Shown: in pieces, positions 16,813-25,525 of the stretch
How the letters are laid out: every line of letters starts with the position of its first letter
Position numbering within the stretch: position 1 is the stretch's first letter
NCBI GenBank assembly: GCA_016124645.1
Contig: WGNE01000046.1
Span: 1-42,575 of the forward strand
Reading direction: 5' to 3'
DNA length: 42,575 bases
Source: Alphaproteobacteria bacterium
GTDB lineage: Bacteria > Pseudomonadota > Alphaproteobacteria > Micavibrionales > UBA2020
The notes under the pieces: model-generated
Databases searched by the model: none
Seen by the model: the letters and a program-made list of their open reading frames with translations, nothing else
What the model was told of the DNA's origin: nothing
Translations under genes and position numbers: made by a program

Positions 16813-17787
16813 TTGACCACGGCGGATTCACAGGAAAAACTGAAGGAGGAGGCCAAGGCCCTCTCCGAGCGGCTCGAAAAGCTCATCCGGGACGAGGACC
16901 CGCAGGCGCGGATGATCCGCAGCCTTTGCGTCTATGCCGGGCTGCTGACCGAGACGCTGATGGAATACGAAGAGCCGGACGTGGTGATGGAGCAGGCCTT
17001 CCACCGCATCGCCGACCTTCTGCACAGCGACCCCTCGGAGGGCGACGCGCCCGAGCCGCTGTTGCCGCTGGCCTATGACATCGACCACGACACCGAGCTG
17101 GGCCGCCACATGGCGCGCAACGTCGCGCAGAAGCTGCCCAAGGGGCTGGACGACGTGCACGAGATCGCCATCGCCCTCGTCATCGGCAACTTCCCGCTGT
17201 GGGAGAAAGAGGATTTCGGCCGCGACCGGCTGCTGCGCATGCTGATCGAGACCGTCATCACCGCGCTGACCTTCGAAATGGCGACGCAGGATTTCTGCGA
17301 CCTGCTGATCGAGGATTTCATCGCCGACGAGCGCAGCGTGTCCGAGGGCATCATCGCCCTCGCCGCCGTGGCGGGCCACCTGTTCGAGATCGCGCGCCAC
17401 AGCGCGCCGCTGCCCGACGACGCCGAATTGCAGTTCACCAACGTGATGGTGCGCGAGTCGCTGCGCCACGGCACCCCGGGGGTGAAGAACTGGGGCGTTC
17501 TGGCCGCCGCGAACGACGCACCGATCGACGACATTCCAGAATACATAAAAATTCTCAAGCCGCAGATCGACGAGTTTTTCGTGCTCATCGGCATGGAAGA
17601 CGCGCTGGGACAGGCGGTGGCGGTGGCCAAGGCCGTCGGCCGGATGGTTGCCGTAATCACTGTCGAAGATGTTGGACAGATACACCCAAGTATTGCAAAA
17701 TCACTGGCGAAAACCGGCATGATTCTGGGGATGCGCCACCACGGCGGCGCGCAGAAAATCTCGAACGACGACGGCGGGGCGGAATGA
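16813..17787 (+). CDS. Unrecognised helical protein with TTG start
   Basis: 324 residues from a TTG at 16813 with GGCAGGAGCGAG upstream; no ATG start fits better (the first in-frame ATG is at residue 34). The N-terminus is a charged coil (EKLKEEAKALSERLEKLIRDED) and the body is helical and acidic, without signal peptide or membrane helix. Residues after about 275 switch to DVGQIHPSIAKSLAKTGMILG. It is 19 bp downstream of the SH3 gene and about 100 bp before fabA. No family recognised. Confidence 0.75.
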   Translation: MTTADSQEKLKEEAKALSERLEKLIRDEDPQARMIRSLCVYAGLLTETLMEYEEPDVVMEQAFHRIADLLHSDPSEGDAPEPLLPLAYDIDHDTELGRHMARNVAQKLPKGLDDVHEIAIALVIGNFPLWEKEDFGRDRLLRMLIETVITALTFEMATQDFCDLLIEDFIADERSVSEGIIALAAVAGHLFEIARHSAPLPDDAELQFTNVMVRESLRHGTPGVKNWGVLAAANDAPIDDIPEYIKILKPQIDEFFVLIGMEDALGQAVAVAKAVGRMVAVITVEDVGQIHPSIAKSLAKTGMILGMRHHGGAQKISNDDGGAE

Positions 17788-17886
17788 GCCCCATGTCGAA
17801 CCCGGGTCTCCGTACAGAGGTGTGTGTGTATTGCAGGCTTGCTTCGGCAGGCGAAAAGAAAGACAAAGAACCGGAGGGCAATATCC

Positions 17887-18441
17887 ATGCAAAACGCTCA
17901 ACTGAAGGTTTCTGAGGAAACGATGAACCAGAAAAAGAACAGCTACACCTACGAAGATCTCATTTCCTGCGGCAAGGGCGAGCTTTTCGGCCCCGGCAAC
18001 GCCAAGCTGCCGCTGCCGCCGATGCTGATGTTCGACCGCATCACCGAAATCAGCGAGGACGGCGGCGCGCACGGCAAGGGCCATATCGTGGCCGAGCTGG
18101 ACATCAAGCCGGACCTTTGGTTCTTCGCCTGCCATTTCGAGGGCGACCCGGTCATGCCGGGCTGCCTCGGCCTCGACAGCCTGTGGCAGCTGGTGGGCTT
18201 CTTCCTCGGCTGGACGGGCGCGCCCGGTTCGGGCCGCGCGCTGGGCGTGGGCGAAGTGAAATTCACCGGGCAGGTGCTGCCCGAGGTCAAGAAGGTCACC
18301 TACCGCCTCGACCTCAAGCGCGTCATCAACCGCAAGCTGGTCCTCGGCATCGCCGACGGCGTGGTCGAAGCGGACGGCAAGGTCATCTACGAGGCCGCGG
18401 ACCTGAAAGTCGGGCTGTTCGAAAATCCGCGGTCACTGTAA
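17887..18441 (+). CDS. fabA: 3-hydroxydecanoyl-ACP dehydratase/isomerase FabA
   Basis: 184 residues as called. FabA dehydrates 3-hydroxydecanoyl-ACP and isomerises the product to cis-3, the branch to unsaturated fatty acids. The catalytic His is in [13 protein letters not shown] and the Asp in [18 protein letters not shown]; the [21 protein letters not shown] start is typical. ATG 17887 has a GGAGG site 9 bp away; ATG 17923 (172 residues, matching the E. coli length, with GAGGA upstream) is also plausible. It forms an operon with fabB (21-bp gap). Confidence 0.96.
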   Translation: MQNAQLKVSEETMNQKKNSYTYEDLISCGKGELFGPGNAKLPLPPMLMFDRITEISEDGGAHGKGHIVAELDIKPDLWFFACHFEGDPVMPGCLGLDSLWQLVGFFLGWTGAPGSGRALGVGEVKFTGQVLPEVKKVTYRLDLKRVINRKLVLGIADGVVEADGKVIYEAADLKVGLFENPRSL

Positions 18442-18462
18442 ACAACAACAAAGGGTGTTTTC

Positions 18463-19680
18463 ATGAAACGGGTCGTTGTCACCGGTCTCGGTATTGTCTC
18501 GTGCATCGGTAACGATCAGGACGCGGTCACGCAGTCCCTGAAGGACGGAAAATCCGGCATCGTCTTCGCGCCGAAATACGAAGAGATGGGCTTTCGCAGC
18601 CATGTCCACGGCCAGCCCAACATCAACCTCGAGGAAGCCATCGACCGCAAGCTTTTGCGCTTCATGGGCCCGGGGGCGGCTTACAACTACATCTCCATGC
18701 AGCAGGCCATCGCCGACGCGGGGCTGGAGGAGGGCGACGTTTCCAACGAGCGCACCGGCCTCATCATGGGCTCGGGCGGCCCTTCGACCAGCAGCCTGCT
18801 GGAAGCCTTCGACATCTCGCGCGAGAAGGGGGCTAAGCGCATCGGGCCTTACCGGGTCACGCAGTGCATGTCCTCCACCAACTCGGCCTGCCTTGCGACG
18901 CCTTTCAAGATCAGGGGCGTGAACTATTCCATCACCTCCGCCTGCGCGACCTCCGCGCATTGCATCGGCAACGCGGCGGAGCTCATCCAGTGGGGCAAGC
19001 AGGACATCGTCTTCGCCGGCGGCGGGGAGGAGCTGGACTGGTCGCTCACCGTGCTGTTCGACGCCATGGGCGCGCTGTCTTCCAAGTACAACCACGAACC
19101 GACCAAGGCCTCGCGCGCCTATGACAGCAACCGCGACGGTTTCGTCATCGCGGGCGGCGGCGGCGTCGTCGTGCTGGAGGAATACGAGCACGCCAAGGCG
19201 CGCGGCGCGAAAATCTACGCCGAGCTGACCGGCTACGGCGCGACCTCCGACGGCTACGACATGGTCGCGCCCTCGGGCGAGGGGGCGATGCGCTGCATGA
19301 AGCAGGCCGTCGCCACCGTGAAGGGGCCCATCGACTACATCAACACCCATGGCACCTCCACCCCCGTGGGCGACACGGCGGAGCTGAAGGCGATGAAAGA
19401 GGTCTTCGGCGCCGAGGTACCGGCCTTCAGCTCGACCAAGTCGCTGACCGGCCACTCGCTGGGCGCGACCGGCGTGCAGGAGGCGATCTACAGCCTCTTG
19501 ATGATGAAGCACGGCTTCATCTGCGCCTCCGCCAACGTCGAGACGCTCGACCCCGAGGCGGAGGGCCTGCCGCTGATGACAAAGCGGCGCGACGGCGTGA
19601 CGCTCAACAACGTGATGTCCAACAGTTTCGGCTTCGGCGGCACCAATTGCACCCTCGCCTTTTCGCGCGTGGAGGAATAA
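18463..19680 (+). CDS. fabB: Beta-ketoacyl-ACP synthase I FabB
   Basis: 405 residues, normal for KAS I, which condenses malonyl-ACP with acyl-ACP and is needed to elongate the cis-3 product from FabA. The Cys nucleophile is Cys161 in [12 protein letters not shown]; the two His residues are in [12 protein letters not shown] and [12 protein letters not shown]. Its position directly after fabA is the classical pairing for the anaerobic unsaturated fatty-acid pathway. A 3-bp gap separates it from fabI. Confidence 0.97.
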   Translation: MKRVVVTGLGIVSCIGNDQDAVTQSLKDGKSGIVFAPKYEEMGFRSHVHGQPNINLEEAIDRKLLRFMGPGAAYNYISMQQAIADAGLEEGDVSNERTGLIMGSGGPSTSSLLEAFDISREKGAKRIGPYRVTQCMSSTNSACLATPFKIRGVNYSITSACATSAHCIGNAAELIQWGKQDIVFAGGGEELDWSLTVLFDAMGALSSKYNHEPTKASRAYDSNRDGFVIAGGGGVVVLEEYEHAKARGAKIYAELTGYGATSDGYDMVAPSGEGAMRCMKQAVATVKGPIDYINTHGTSTPVGDTAELKAMKEVFGAEVPAFSSTKSLTGHSLGATGVQEAIYSLLMMKHGFICASANVETLDPEAEGLPLMTKRRDGVTLNNVMSNSFGFGGTNCTLAFSRVEE

Positions 19681-19683
19681 GCC

Positions 19684-20541
19684 ATGACCGGGTTGCTGAT
19701 GAAAGGAAAACGCGGGCTGGTGATGGGGGTGGCGAACGACCATTCCATCGCCTGGGGCATCGCGAAAACCCTGCACGCGCATGGCGCGGAGATGGCCTTC
19801 ACCTACCAGGGCGAGGCCTTCGGCAAGCGCGTGCGCCCGCTGGCGGAAAGCCTCGGCGCGAAGCACGTGCTGCCCTGCGACGTCGCGAACGAGGAATCGC
19901 TCGATACGCTTTTCGACCACCTGAAAAAGGAATGGGGCAAGATCGACTTCCTCGTCCATGCCATCGCCTTTTCCAACAAGGATGAGCTGAAGGGCGATTA
20001 CGTCGATACCTCGCTGAACAACTTCCTGAACTCCATGCATATTTCCTGCTATTCCTTCACCTCGGTCGCGCGCCGGGCGAAGGATTTGATGACCGACGGC
20101 GGCAGCATGATCACGCTGAGCTATCTGGGGTCGGAGCGGGTGATGCCCAACTACAACGTCATGGGCGTGGCCAAGGCCGCGCTGGAGGCCTCGGTCCGCT
20201 ACCTCGCGGTCGATCTCGGCCACCGCAACATCCGCGTCAACTCCATTTCGGCGGGGCCCATGCGCACGCTGGCGGGCGCGGTCATCGGCAATGCGCGCCA
20301 TACCTTCAAGTTCACGACGCAGGCCTCGCCCCTGCAGCGCCCCGTGACGCTGGAGGAGCTGGGCAATACCGCGCTTTACTTCCTTTCCGACCTTTCGACC
20401 GCGGTGACGGGGGAGAACCACTATGTCGATTGCGGCTTCAACGTCATCGGCATGCCGCGCAAGGAAACCTTCGACGCCATCGCAAGCGCGAACGGCAACG
20501 GCGGCGGCAACGGCGGCGGCAACGGGAATGGCGAGGAATAG
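19684..20541 (+). CDS. fabI: Enoyl-ACP reductase FabI with a Gly/Asn-rich tail
   Basis: 285 residues. A NADH-dependent enoyl-ACP reductase of the SDR superfamily finishing each fatty-acid cycle; target of triclosan-type inhibitors. The cofactor-binding start GVANDHSIAWGIAK, Tyr147, Tyr157 and Lys164 (Y-X6-K in YNVMGVAK) are in place. The last 19 residues from about 267 are a low-complexity Gly/Asn tail (ANGNGGGNGGGNGNGEE) beyond the normal FabI end, probably disordered. The third gene of a likely fabA-fabB-fabI operon; a 15-bp gap leads into the following membrane gene. Confidence 0.96.
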   Translation: MTGLLMKGKRGLVMGVANDHSIAWGIAKTLHAHGAEMAFTYQGEAFGKRVRPLAESLGAKHVLPCDVANEESLDTLFDHLKKEWGKIDFLVHAIAFSNKDELKGDYVDTSLNNFLNSMHISCYSFTSVARRAKDLMTDGGSMITLSYLGSERVMPNYNVMGVAKAALEASVRYLAVDLGHRNIRVNSISAGPMRTLAGAVIGNARHTFKFTTQASPLQRPVTLEELGNTALYFLSDLSTAVTGENHYVDCGFNVIGMPRKETFDAIASANGNGGGNGGGNGNGEE

Positions 20542-20556
20542 CGGAGTTCCGGCCGG

Positions 20557-20973
20557 ATGAAAAAACTCGTCCGCGCCATCGTCCGCTTTTTCGTGCCTTA
20601 CCGCGAATTCATCGACCGTTGCTGGGACTTGACCGAGTGCAAAAGCCGGGGCAAGGCCATCTTCATCTATCTCGAGCTTTTGTTCATCGGCGTTTCCTTC
20701 AATTACGTGGCGAAATTCCCCTTTCTGGAGACTTCGGCGGCCTACCGGTTGCTGCACCGTTTCCCGCCCTCGCTCTTCATCGGCGTGGCGCTGACGCTCT
20801 GGACCATCGCCATGCGCAAATCCATGCCGCTGCGCGCGGTTTTGTCCTTGGCCGTGGCCGTTTACGGCGGCTACCGCTTCGGCGCCTGGGTCGGGCTTTT
20901 GCCGCTCATCCACCTCATGCAGCAGCCGTTGCGGGGCGAAGCGGATAACAAGGAAGGGAAGAAGGGCGCATGA
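20557..20973 (+). CDS. Small membrane protein, unrecognised
   Basis: 138 residues with about three hydrophobic segments (IFIYLELLFIGVSFNYVA, PPSLFIGVALTLWTIAM and LSLAVAVYGGYRFGAWVGLLPL). The N-terminus is basic (KKLVRAIVRFFVPY), fitting an inner-membrane protein with an in-facing start. It follows fabI by 15 bp and its stop overlaps the ATG of the TMEM175-like gene by 4 bases, so the two are translationally coupled. No family recognised. Confidence 0.75.
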   Translation: MKKLVRAIVRFFVPYREFIDRCWDLTECKSRGKAIFIYLELLFIGVSFNYVAKFPFLETSAAYRLLHRFPPSLFIGVALTLWTIAMRKSMPLRAVLSLAVAVYGGYRFGAWVGLLPLIHLMQQPLRGEADNKEGKKGA

Positions 20974-21596
20974 CGGAAAAGAAGAAAGCGGCGGAGGCCC
21001 CGCACCGCCACATCCGCGACATCGCCCCCGGCCGGCTGGAAGCTTTTTCCGACGGGGTCATCGCCATTATCATCACCATCATGGTGCTGGAGCTCAAAGT
21101 GCCCCACCGCGACACGCTGGAAAGCCTGCTGGACCAGTGGCCGGTCTTCCTCAGCTACGCGCTCAGCTTCGTCATGGTCGCGGAATACTGGATGAACCAC
21201 CAGCTCTTGTTCCACCTCGTCAAAAAGGTCGATAACCGCATTTTGTGGTCGAACCTGCTTTTGCTGTTCAGCATCTCGCTCATTCCCTTCTTCACCGGCT
21301 TCATGGGCGAAAACCATATCAGCCCGTTTTCCACCGCGGCCTATTCGGGCTGGATGCTGGTCTGCTCTCTCTCCTTCATGGTCATGTTCCTCTCCGTCGC
21401 CCGCCACTTCGGCCGGGGGGAGGAAGCGCGCTGCATGCGCCGCGCCGGCATCATCAAGAACGCGGTGGCGACGCTGCTCTACGTTCTGGCCGTGCCCGCG
21501 GCATATGTGTACCCTGCCTTGTCGTTGTGCTTGAACGTGGCCGTGGCGATGATGTATTTTCTGCCCAACAGCTGGCTGGAGAAAAAAGCCGCATAA
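20970..21596 (+). CDS. TMEM175-family (DUF1211) predicted K+ channel subunit
   Basis: 208 residues. The family signature RLEAFSDGVIAIIITIMVLELKVP (about 22-44, with Arg22, Phe26, Ser27 and Asp28) opens the first helix, and about six membrane segments follow. Prokaryotic TMEM175 proteins form tetrameric leak K+ channels in the inner membrane. The ATG overlaps the preceding stop. Function as a channel is inferred from the family. A YciI-like gene lies 18 bp downstream with a good AAGGAAG ribosome site. Confidence 0.85.
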   Translation: MTEKKKAAEAPHRHIRDIAPGRLEAFSDGVIAIIITIMVLELKVPHRDTLESLLDQWPVFLSYALSFVMVAEYWMNHQLLFHLVKKVDNRILWSNLLLLFSISLIPFFTGFMGENHISPFSTAAYSGWMLVCSLSFMVMFLSVARHFGRGEEARCMRRAGIIKNAVATLLYVLAVPAAYVYPALSLCLNVAVAMMYFLPNSWLEKKAA

Positions 21597-21614
21597 CAAA
21601 AAAGGAAGCCCCCC

Positions 21615-21917
21615 ATGCAATTCGTCATCATCGCCAAGGACCACGCCGACGCCGCCCCGCGCCGCAAGGAGGCGCGACAGGCGCATCTGGACGGCATCGC
21701 CGCGCTGAAGGCGGAGGGGAAAATGCTCTACGCCGCCGCCCTGCTGAATGATGCGGGGGAGATGAACGGCTCCATGATCGTGTGCGATTTCGCGGACAAT
21801 GCCGCGCTGGAGGCATGGCTGCAAAAAGAGCCCTATGTCACGACCCGCGTCTGGGGCGATATCGACATCAAGCCCTGCAAGCCCGCCGCGCCCTTCGCCG
21901 AAGCGAAAGCGGCCTGA
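21615..21917 (+). CDS. YciI-family protein
   Basis: 100 residues, a ferredoxin-like dimeric alpha/beta-barrel fold. QFVIIAKDHADAAPRRKEARQAHL, SMIVCDFADNAALEAWLQKEPY and VWGDIDIKPCKP match YciI in order and length. Family members include a dehydrochlorinase-like activity in some cases, but most have no proven role. It ends the rightward gene block and converges on the PuuD-like gene across 7 bp. Confidence 0.88.
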   Translation: MQFVIIAKDHADAAPRRKEARQAHLDGIAALKAEGKMLYAAALLNDAGEMNGSMIVCDFADNAALEAWLQKEPYVTTRVWGDIDIKPCKPAAPFAEAKAA

Positions 21918-21924
21918 TTCAAGC

Positions 21925-22689
21925 CTAAGCCCTGAGGGATGATTTTTGCGGCGCGGCGGCCAGCGCGTCGCGGAAGGCCTCGAAAATCCGTCGCGAGGCG
22001 GGGTTGATGTGGAAATCGCCTTCCGGGTGCCACTGCACGCCGCAGATGAAGCGCTTGCCGGGCAGGGATACGGCTTCCACGACCCCGTCCTCCGAAATCG
22101 CCTCCACGAACAAGCCCTTGCCCAGCGCATCGACCGCCTGTTCGTGCAGGCTGTTGACGGTGAACTCTGCGGGCATGTCCCAGCTCTCGAACAATCCGCC
22201 TTTTTGCACGGCCACCTTGTGGACCTGCCGCTCGTAGCATTTGTCGAGCGGGATATCGGGGTCGTAGCGGTGGTCGCGCTTGCCGGGCATCTCGTGGATC
22301 TTCTGGTGCAGCGTGCCGCCCAGCGTGACGTTCATTTCCTGAAAGCCGCGGCAGATGGTCAGCATGGGCAGGTCGGCGGCGATGGCGTCCTTTATCAGCG
22401 GCAGGGCGGTCGCGTCGCGCGCGGGGTCGAGCATCTTTTCCTCGAACTGCCGTTCGTGCCCGTAGCGGGCGGGGTCGATGTGCGAGGGGGAGCCGGTGAA
22501 GACCAGCCCGTCCACCACATCCGCGATTTCGGCCAGCGAGAAGCCTTCGCCCAGCGCGGGAATGAGCAGCGGGGTGCAGCCGACGACCTTGCGCAGCGCG
22601 TGCACATAGGTGTTGCGGACCGTATGGGCGGGCAGGCCGCGCAGGGTGTTGATGTTGCAGACGATGCCGACGACGGGGTTACGGGACAT
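21925..22689 (-). CDS. Gamma-glutamyl-gamma-aminobutyrate hydrolase-like class I glutamine amidotransferase (PuuD-like)
   Basis: 254 residues of the peptidase C26 group. The nucleophile Cys113 is in LTICRGFQEMNV, and His221 with Glu223 in GVQWHPEGD completes the triad. PuuD-like enzymes release glutamate from gamma-glutamyl-GABA in putrescine breakdown; other family members have different gamma-glutamyl substrates. The cupin gene lies 24 bp upstream on the same strand, likely one operon. A PuuB-like oxidase is at the left edge of the window. Confidence 0.9.
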   Translation of the reverse strand: MSRNPVVGIVCNINTLRGLPAHTVRNTYVHALRKVVGCTPLLIPALGEGFSLAEIADVVDGLVFTGSPSHIDPARYGHERQFEEKMLDPARDATALPLIKDAIAADLPMLTICRGFQEMNVTLGGTLHQKIHEMPGKRDHRYDPDIPLDKCYERQVHKVAVQKGGLFESWDMPAEFTVNSLHEQAVDALGKGLFVEAISEDGVVEAVSLPGKRFICGVQWHPEGDFHINPASRRIFEAFRDALAAAPQKSSLRA

Positions 22690-22713
22690 GATGGGTTCTT
22701 TCTGGCGGCTTCT

Positions 22714-23073
22714 TCAGGCGGCCGTCTGTTCGTGGACGACGAAGATCTTGCGCACGGGCGTGGTCGCCTCCCATGTGCCGGAAAAGCCGGAGGGGATGAG
22801 GAAGCTGTCCGGCGCGGAGAATTCCTGCGCCTTGCCCTTGTCGTTGGTCAGCACGACGTGGCCTTCCAGCAGGGTGCAGAACTCGTCCTCCGAATAGCTG
22901 ACGTGCCATTTGCCGGGGGTGCATTCGTAAAGCCCGCTGTGGAACCGGCCCGAGGGGTCGGAGTACAAAAGCTTGTAGGCCGACTTCGGCTGGCCGGAGA
23001 TGACTTTTTCCGCCTCCACATGCTCCCATTCGGGGGCTTCGAGGGGCGCGGTCGGGAATGGAATGACGGACAT
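22714..23073 (-). CDS. Cupin-domain protein (DUF861/EutQ-like)
   Basis: 119 residues, a single small beta-barrel. The YECTPGKWHVSYSEDEFCTLLEGHVVLT and DSFLIPSGFSGTWEATTPVRKIFVV strands match the DUF861 group, often found beside amine-utilisation genes. The typical metal-binding histidines are partly replaced (Glu/His pattern), so an enzymatic role is uncertain. First gene of a probable operon with the PuuD-like hydrolase. The promoter at 23114-23141 lies just upstream. Confidence 0.85.
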   Translation of the reverse strand: MSVIPFPTAPLEAPEWEHVEAEKVISGQPKSAYKLLYSDPSGRFHSGLYECTPGKWHVSYSEDEFCTLLEGHVVLTNDKGKAQEFSAPDSFLIPSGFSGTWEATTPVRKIFVVHEQTAA

Positions 23074-23113
23074 GGGATCATCTTCTCTGTTAGGCGCAGG
23101 CGATACGGTTTCA

Positions 23114-23141
23114 AGATTAACATAGCGGCGCGGCGCGTCAA
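23114..23141 (-). promoter_or_regulatory. Promoter for the cupin/PuuD-like operon
   Basis: Minus-strand TTGACG (23136-23141), 16-bp GC-rich spacer, TAATCT (23114-23119). The start codon of the cupin gene is about 40 bp further. Confidence 0.5.
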
Positions 23142-23155
23142 TTGGTTATGGACGG

Positions 23156-24178
23156 TTATGGCGCGGCTTGTCCGGCTTGCCGGGCGTAATCCTTGGCCTT
23201 TTGCGCGTCCTTTTCCACCCCCAGCCCCCGCGCGTAGATTTCCGACAGGCGTTTCAGGGCATGGGCGTCGCCGCGGCGCGCCGCGCGGTCGTAAAAGCGG
23301 CGGGCGGCGGGGTAGTTTTTCGGAATATCACCCGCGCCGGTGAACAGGGTATCTCCCGCGCGGTTCAGGTAGAAAGTCGCCGCCGTCGGCGCCTGCGCGA
23401 TGCGCATCACCCATTTGAAGGCGCGGGCGGGGTTGCGCTTCACGCCGCGGCCCTTGTCGTAGATATCGGCCAGCGTCATCTGCGCGGGCAGCAGCCCGCC
23501 TTCCGCCGCCTTGGTGATCCACGCGAGGCCCGCCTGCGGGTCCGCCGTCATCTTCGAAGCCGCGGGCGGGGCGAGCAGGAAGCGGCCGAGGTCGAACATC
23601 GCCAGCGTGTGGCCTTCCTTTGCCGCCAGCGTCAGCCAGCGGCGGCCGCGCTGGTAGTCGGGCGGGCGCTTGTAGTCCATGTAGAAGGTGCCGAGGCGGA
23701 AACGCGCGTCGCCCGTGTCCTGCTCCGCCGCGAGGGTGAACCAGCGTTCCGCCGCCGCGTCGTCAACCGTCACGCCCTTGTAATGCGCCTCCGCGCAGAG
23801 GAAGCCGAGCCGCAGGGCGGAAGGGCCGTGACCTTTCTCGGCGGCTTTCAGGAACCATGCCTTCGCCTTCGGGTAATCCGTCGGCACGCCGTCGCCGGTG
23901 AAATAGGTCTCGCCCAGCTCGTATTGCGCCAGCATGTCGTCTTTCGCGGCGGCGCGTTCGTACCAGCTTATCGCCGCCAGCTTGTCGGTCTTGAACCCGC
24001 AGCTTCCGTCGTCATAGGCCTTGCCCGTCAGGTAGGCGGCCCGCGCGTCGCCCGATTTTGCCGCCGCCGCGTCGGGGCAGGCGGAAGGATCGGCGGAAGC
24101 GGAGCGTGCGAAGAGGCACAGCGCCAGCAGGGATGCGAAGAAGAGGGAGGTGGGGCGTGGGGCGAATGAAACTCTCAT
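23156..24178 (-). CDS. Secreted Sel1-repeat protein
   Basis: 340 residues from ATG 24178 (a GTG at 24199 is an alternative). A signal peptide (SLFFASLLALCLFARSASA, ending near residue 29) leads to about seven Sel1-like repeats, for example YELGETYFTGDGVPTDYPKA and LADIYDKGRGVKRNPARA. Sel1 proteins form alpha-solenoid scaffolds; periplasmic location is likely. It ends 14 bp beyond the cupin promoter. Single-gene unit. Partner unknown. Confidence 0.88.
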   Translation of the reverse strand: MRVSFAPRPTSLFFASLLALCLFARSASADPSACPDAAAAKSGDARAAYLTGKAYDDGSCGFKTDKLAAISWYERAAAKDDMLAQYELGETYFTGDGVPTDYPKAKAWFLKAAEKGHGPSALRLGFLCAEAHYKGVTVDDAAAERWFTLAAEQDTGDARFRLGTFYMDYKRPPDYQRGRRWLTLAAKEGHTLAMFDLGRFLLAPPAASKMTADPQAGLAWITKAAEGGLLPAQMTLADIYDKGRGVKRNPARAFKWVMRIAQAPTAATFYLNRAGDTLFTGAGDIPKNYPAARRFYDRAARRGDAHALKRLSEIYARGLGVEKDAQKAKDYARQAGQAAP

Positions 24179-24886
24179 GTCAGTTTTCAGGATAGGCACA
24201 AAGGCGCGGGCTGTCGAGCGGCGGCGCGGGGAACGGATATGAAAAGCGGAACGCGCCGTGCAATGCCGCGCCGGCTTTTCGTTAAGGAATGATTCATCTT
24301 TCGGCGTCGCGGGGCGGAAGGTGCAAGAAAGATACAGGTCGAGAAAAAAATTCGCGCGAAACCCGTGACGGGAAAAAACGGATGTTTTTTGGCGTGAAGG
24401 CCGTCGCGCCGCGCGGCGGGCTGCGGGGTGATGCGCGCCGCGCGAAGGCGGAACGTCGCGCCGCGCGGAAGACCGGCGTTCGCGAAGCGGCGGTCCGGCC
24501 CGGCGGCGGCGCGGTCATGACGCCGCGTTCCGCCGGAAGAAAAACCGCGCCGCGCGGGGCGGAAAAAACGGATGAAGAAACGTCTTCCTCCGGCGGGCGG
24601 CGCGGGGGCAAAACCGTCGATGCCCGGCGGCAAGTTTTCGCCCGGCGGCGGCGGCGGTTTTTCTGGCGCAGAAAATGCGCGCGCTTTTTCGCCTGCGACG
24701 GCGGCGCGAAAAAGCGCGCGGAACGCCAGAGTGAAACGCGGATTTCCACGCCGGTTTTTCCGGCGAAAAAAACGGAGCGGCGGGGGATGCGGAAGAAAGA
24801 TTTCCAACCCGGCGCGCGATGCGCGGATGCGGGCGGGATATTTGATGCGCCATTGTATTTAATGCGCGGTTTTATTGCGCAAAAGA
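24179..24886. other. Non-coding region of unusual GCGC-rich composition
   Basis: About 700 bp without a credible gene between the Sel1 gene start and the terminator of the H1-like gene. It is dense in GCGCG and CGGCGG blocks punctuated by A- and T-runs of 4-7 (for example GGCGCGAAAAAGCGCGCGG near 24703). Long open frames exist in several registers on both strands, but their products are Arg/Ala/Pro/Phe-rich with no ribosome sites, so they read as compositional artefacts. Confidence 0.55.
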
Positions 24887-24915
24887 GAAGGGCGCCTCTC
24901 TGCGGGGCGCCCTTC
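24887..24915 (-). terminator. Terminator of the histone H1-like gene
   Basis: A perfect 10-bp stem GAAGGGCGCC/GGCGCCCTTC with a 9-nt loop lies 28 bp after the stop codon on the minus strand, followed by TCTTTTG, a weak U-tract. Confidence 0.75.
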
Positions 24916-24942
24916 ACTTCAGCAAAGAAAGTCAGTCAGAAG

Positions 24943-25287
24943 TTACTTCTTTTTCTTCGCGGTTTTCTTTTTAGCTGCCGGTTTTTTGGCCACTTTTTTG
25001 GTGGTCTTTTTAGCAGCGGATTTTTTCGCTACTTTTTTCTTGGCAGCAGGCTTTTTCACGGTCTTCTTTTTGGCGGCAGGTTTTTTAGCCGCTTTTTTCT
25101 TGGCGGCAGGCTTCTTTACTGCCTTCTTTTTAGCGGCGGGTTTTTTAGCCGCTTTTTTCTTGGCCGGAGCCTTTTTCTTGGCAGCGGGTTTTTTCACTGC
25201 CTTCTTCTTGGCGGCCGGTTTTTTCTTGGCTGCTGCCTTCTTCTTGGCAGGCGCCTTTTTCTTGGTGGTTGCTTTTTTCGTAGCCAT
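24943..25287 (-). CDS. Histone H1-like Lys/Ala/Pro-repeat DNA-binding protein
   Basis: 114 residues made almost only of Lys, Ala, Pro, Thr and Val, in repeats of the type KKPAAKKKA and KKPAAKKKT. This resembles the C-terminal tail of histone H1 and bacterial relatives (AlgP, HctB-like), which neutralise and compact DNA. No globular domain is present; the whole protein is the tail. A promoter with TTGACA (25385-25390) and TAGAAT lies about 75-100 bp upstream and a terminator follows, so it is expressed alone. It is flanked by the GCGC-rich non-coding stretch. DNA binding is inferred from charge and family. Confidence 0.85.
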   Translation of the reverse strand: MATKKATTKKKAPAKKKAAAKKKPAAKKKAVKKPAAKKKAPAKKKAAKKPAAKKKAVKKPAAKKKAAKKPAAKKKTVKKPAAKKKVAKKSAAKKTTKKVAKKPAAKKKTAKKKK

Positions 25288-25360
25288 GGTTGTCTTCCCT
25301 ATTTGAGAGTTGAACGAATTAAAAAGCGCGAGGTTGGTGACGCTTTCTAATCATAATTCC

Positions 25361-25390
25361 ATTCTAGAACGTGATTCTTAAAATTGTCAA
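25361..25390 (-). promoter_or_regulatory. Strong promoter of the H1-like gene
   Basis: Minus-strand TTGACA (25385-25390), 18-bp spacer, TAGAAT (25361-25366). Both boxes are near consensus in an AT-rich island between GC-rich blocks. The transcript would carry a leader of about 65 nt. Confidence 0.7.
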
Positions 25391-25525
25391 AACAATATTC
25401 GCGGCGGCGCGCGCCGGGAGAGTGCCGGACGCCTTTGCGCGCTTCGTTTTGGAAGAGTGCGGCGCGGTCGTGCGCGCGCCGTCGCGTTTTCGTCGCGCGC
25501 CGTCTTTGCGCGCGGCGGTTCGTTG

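Noticed and set aside
18433-20913. An 826-codon open frame opposite fabB-fabI
   Set aside because: It is an antisense shadow of GC-rich coding DNA; the product is His/Arg/Gly-rich without motifs, and the plus-strand genes are certain.
24289-25350. A 353-codon plus-strand frame and overlapping minus-strand frames in the GCGC-rich region
   Set aside because: Composition artefacts: Arg/Gly/Phe-rich with no ribosome site, and the plus-strand frame runs antisense through the H1-like gene.
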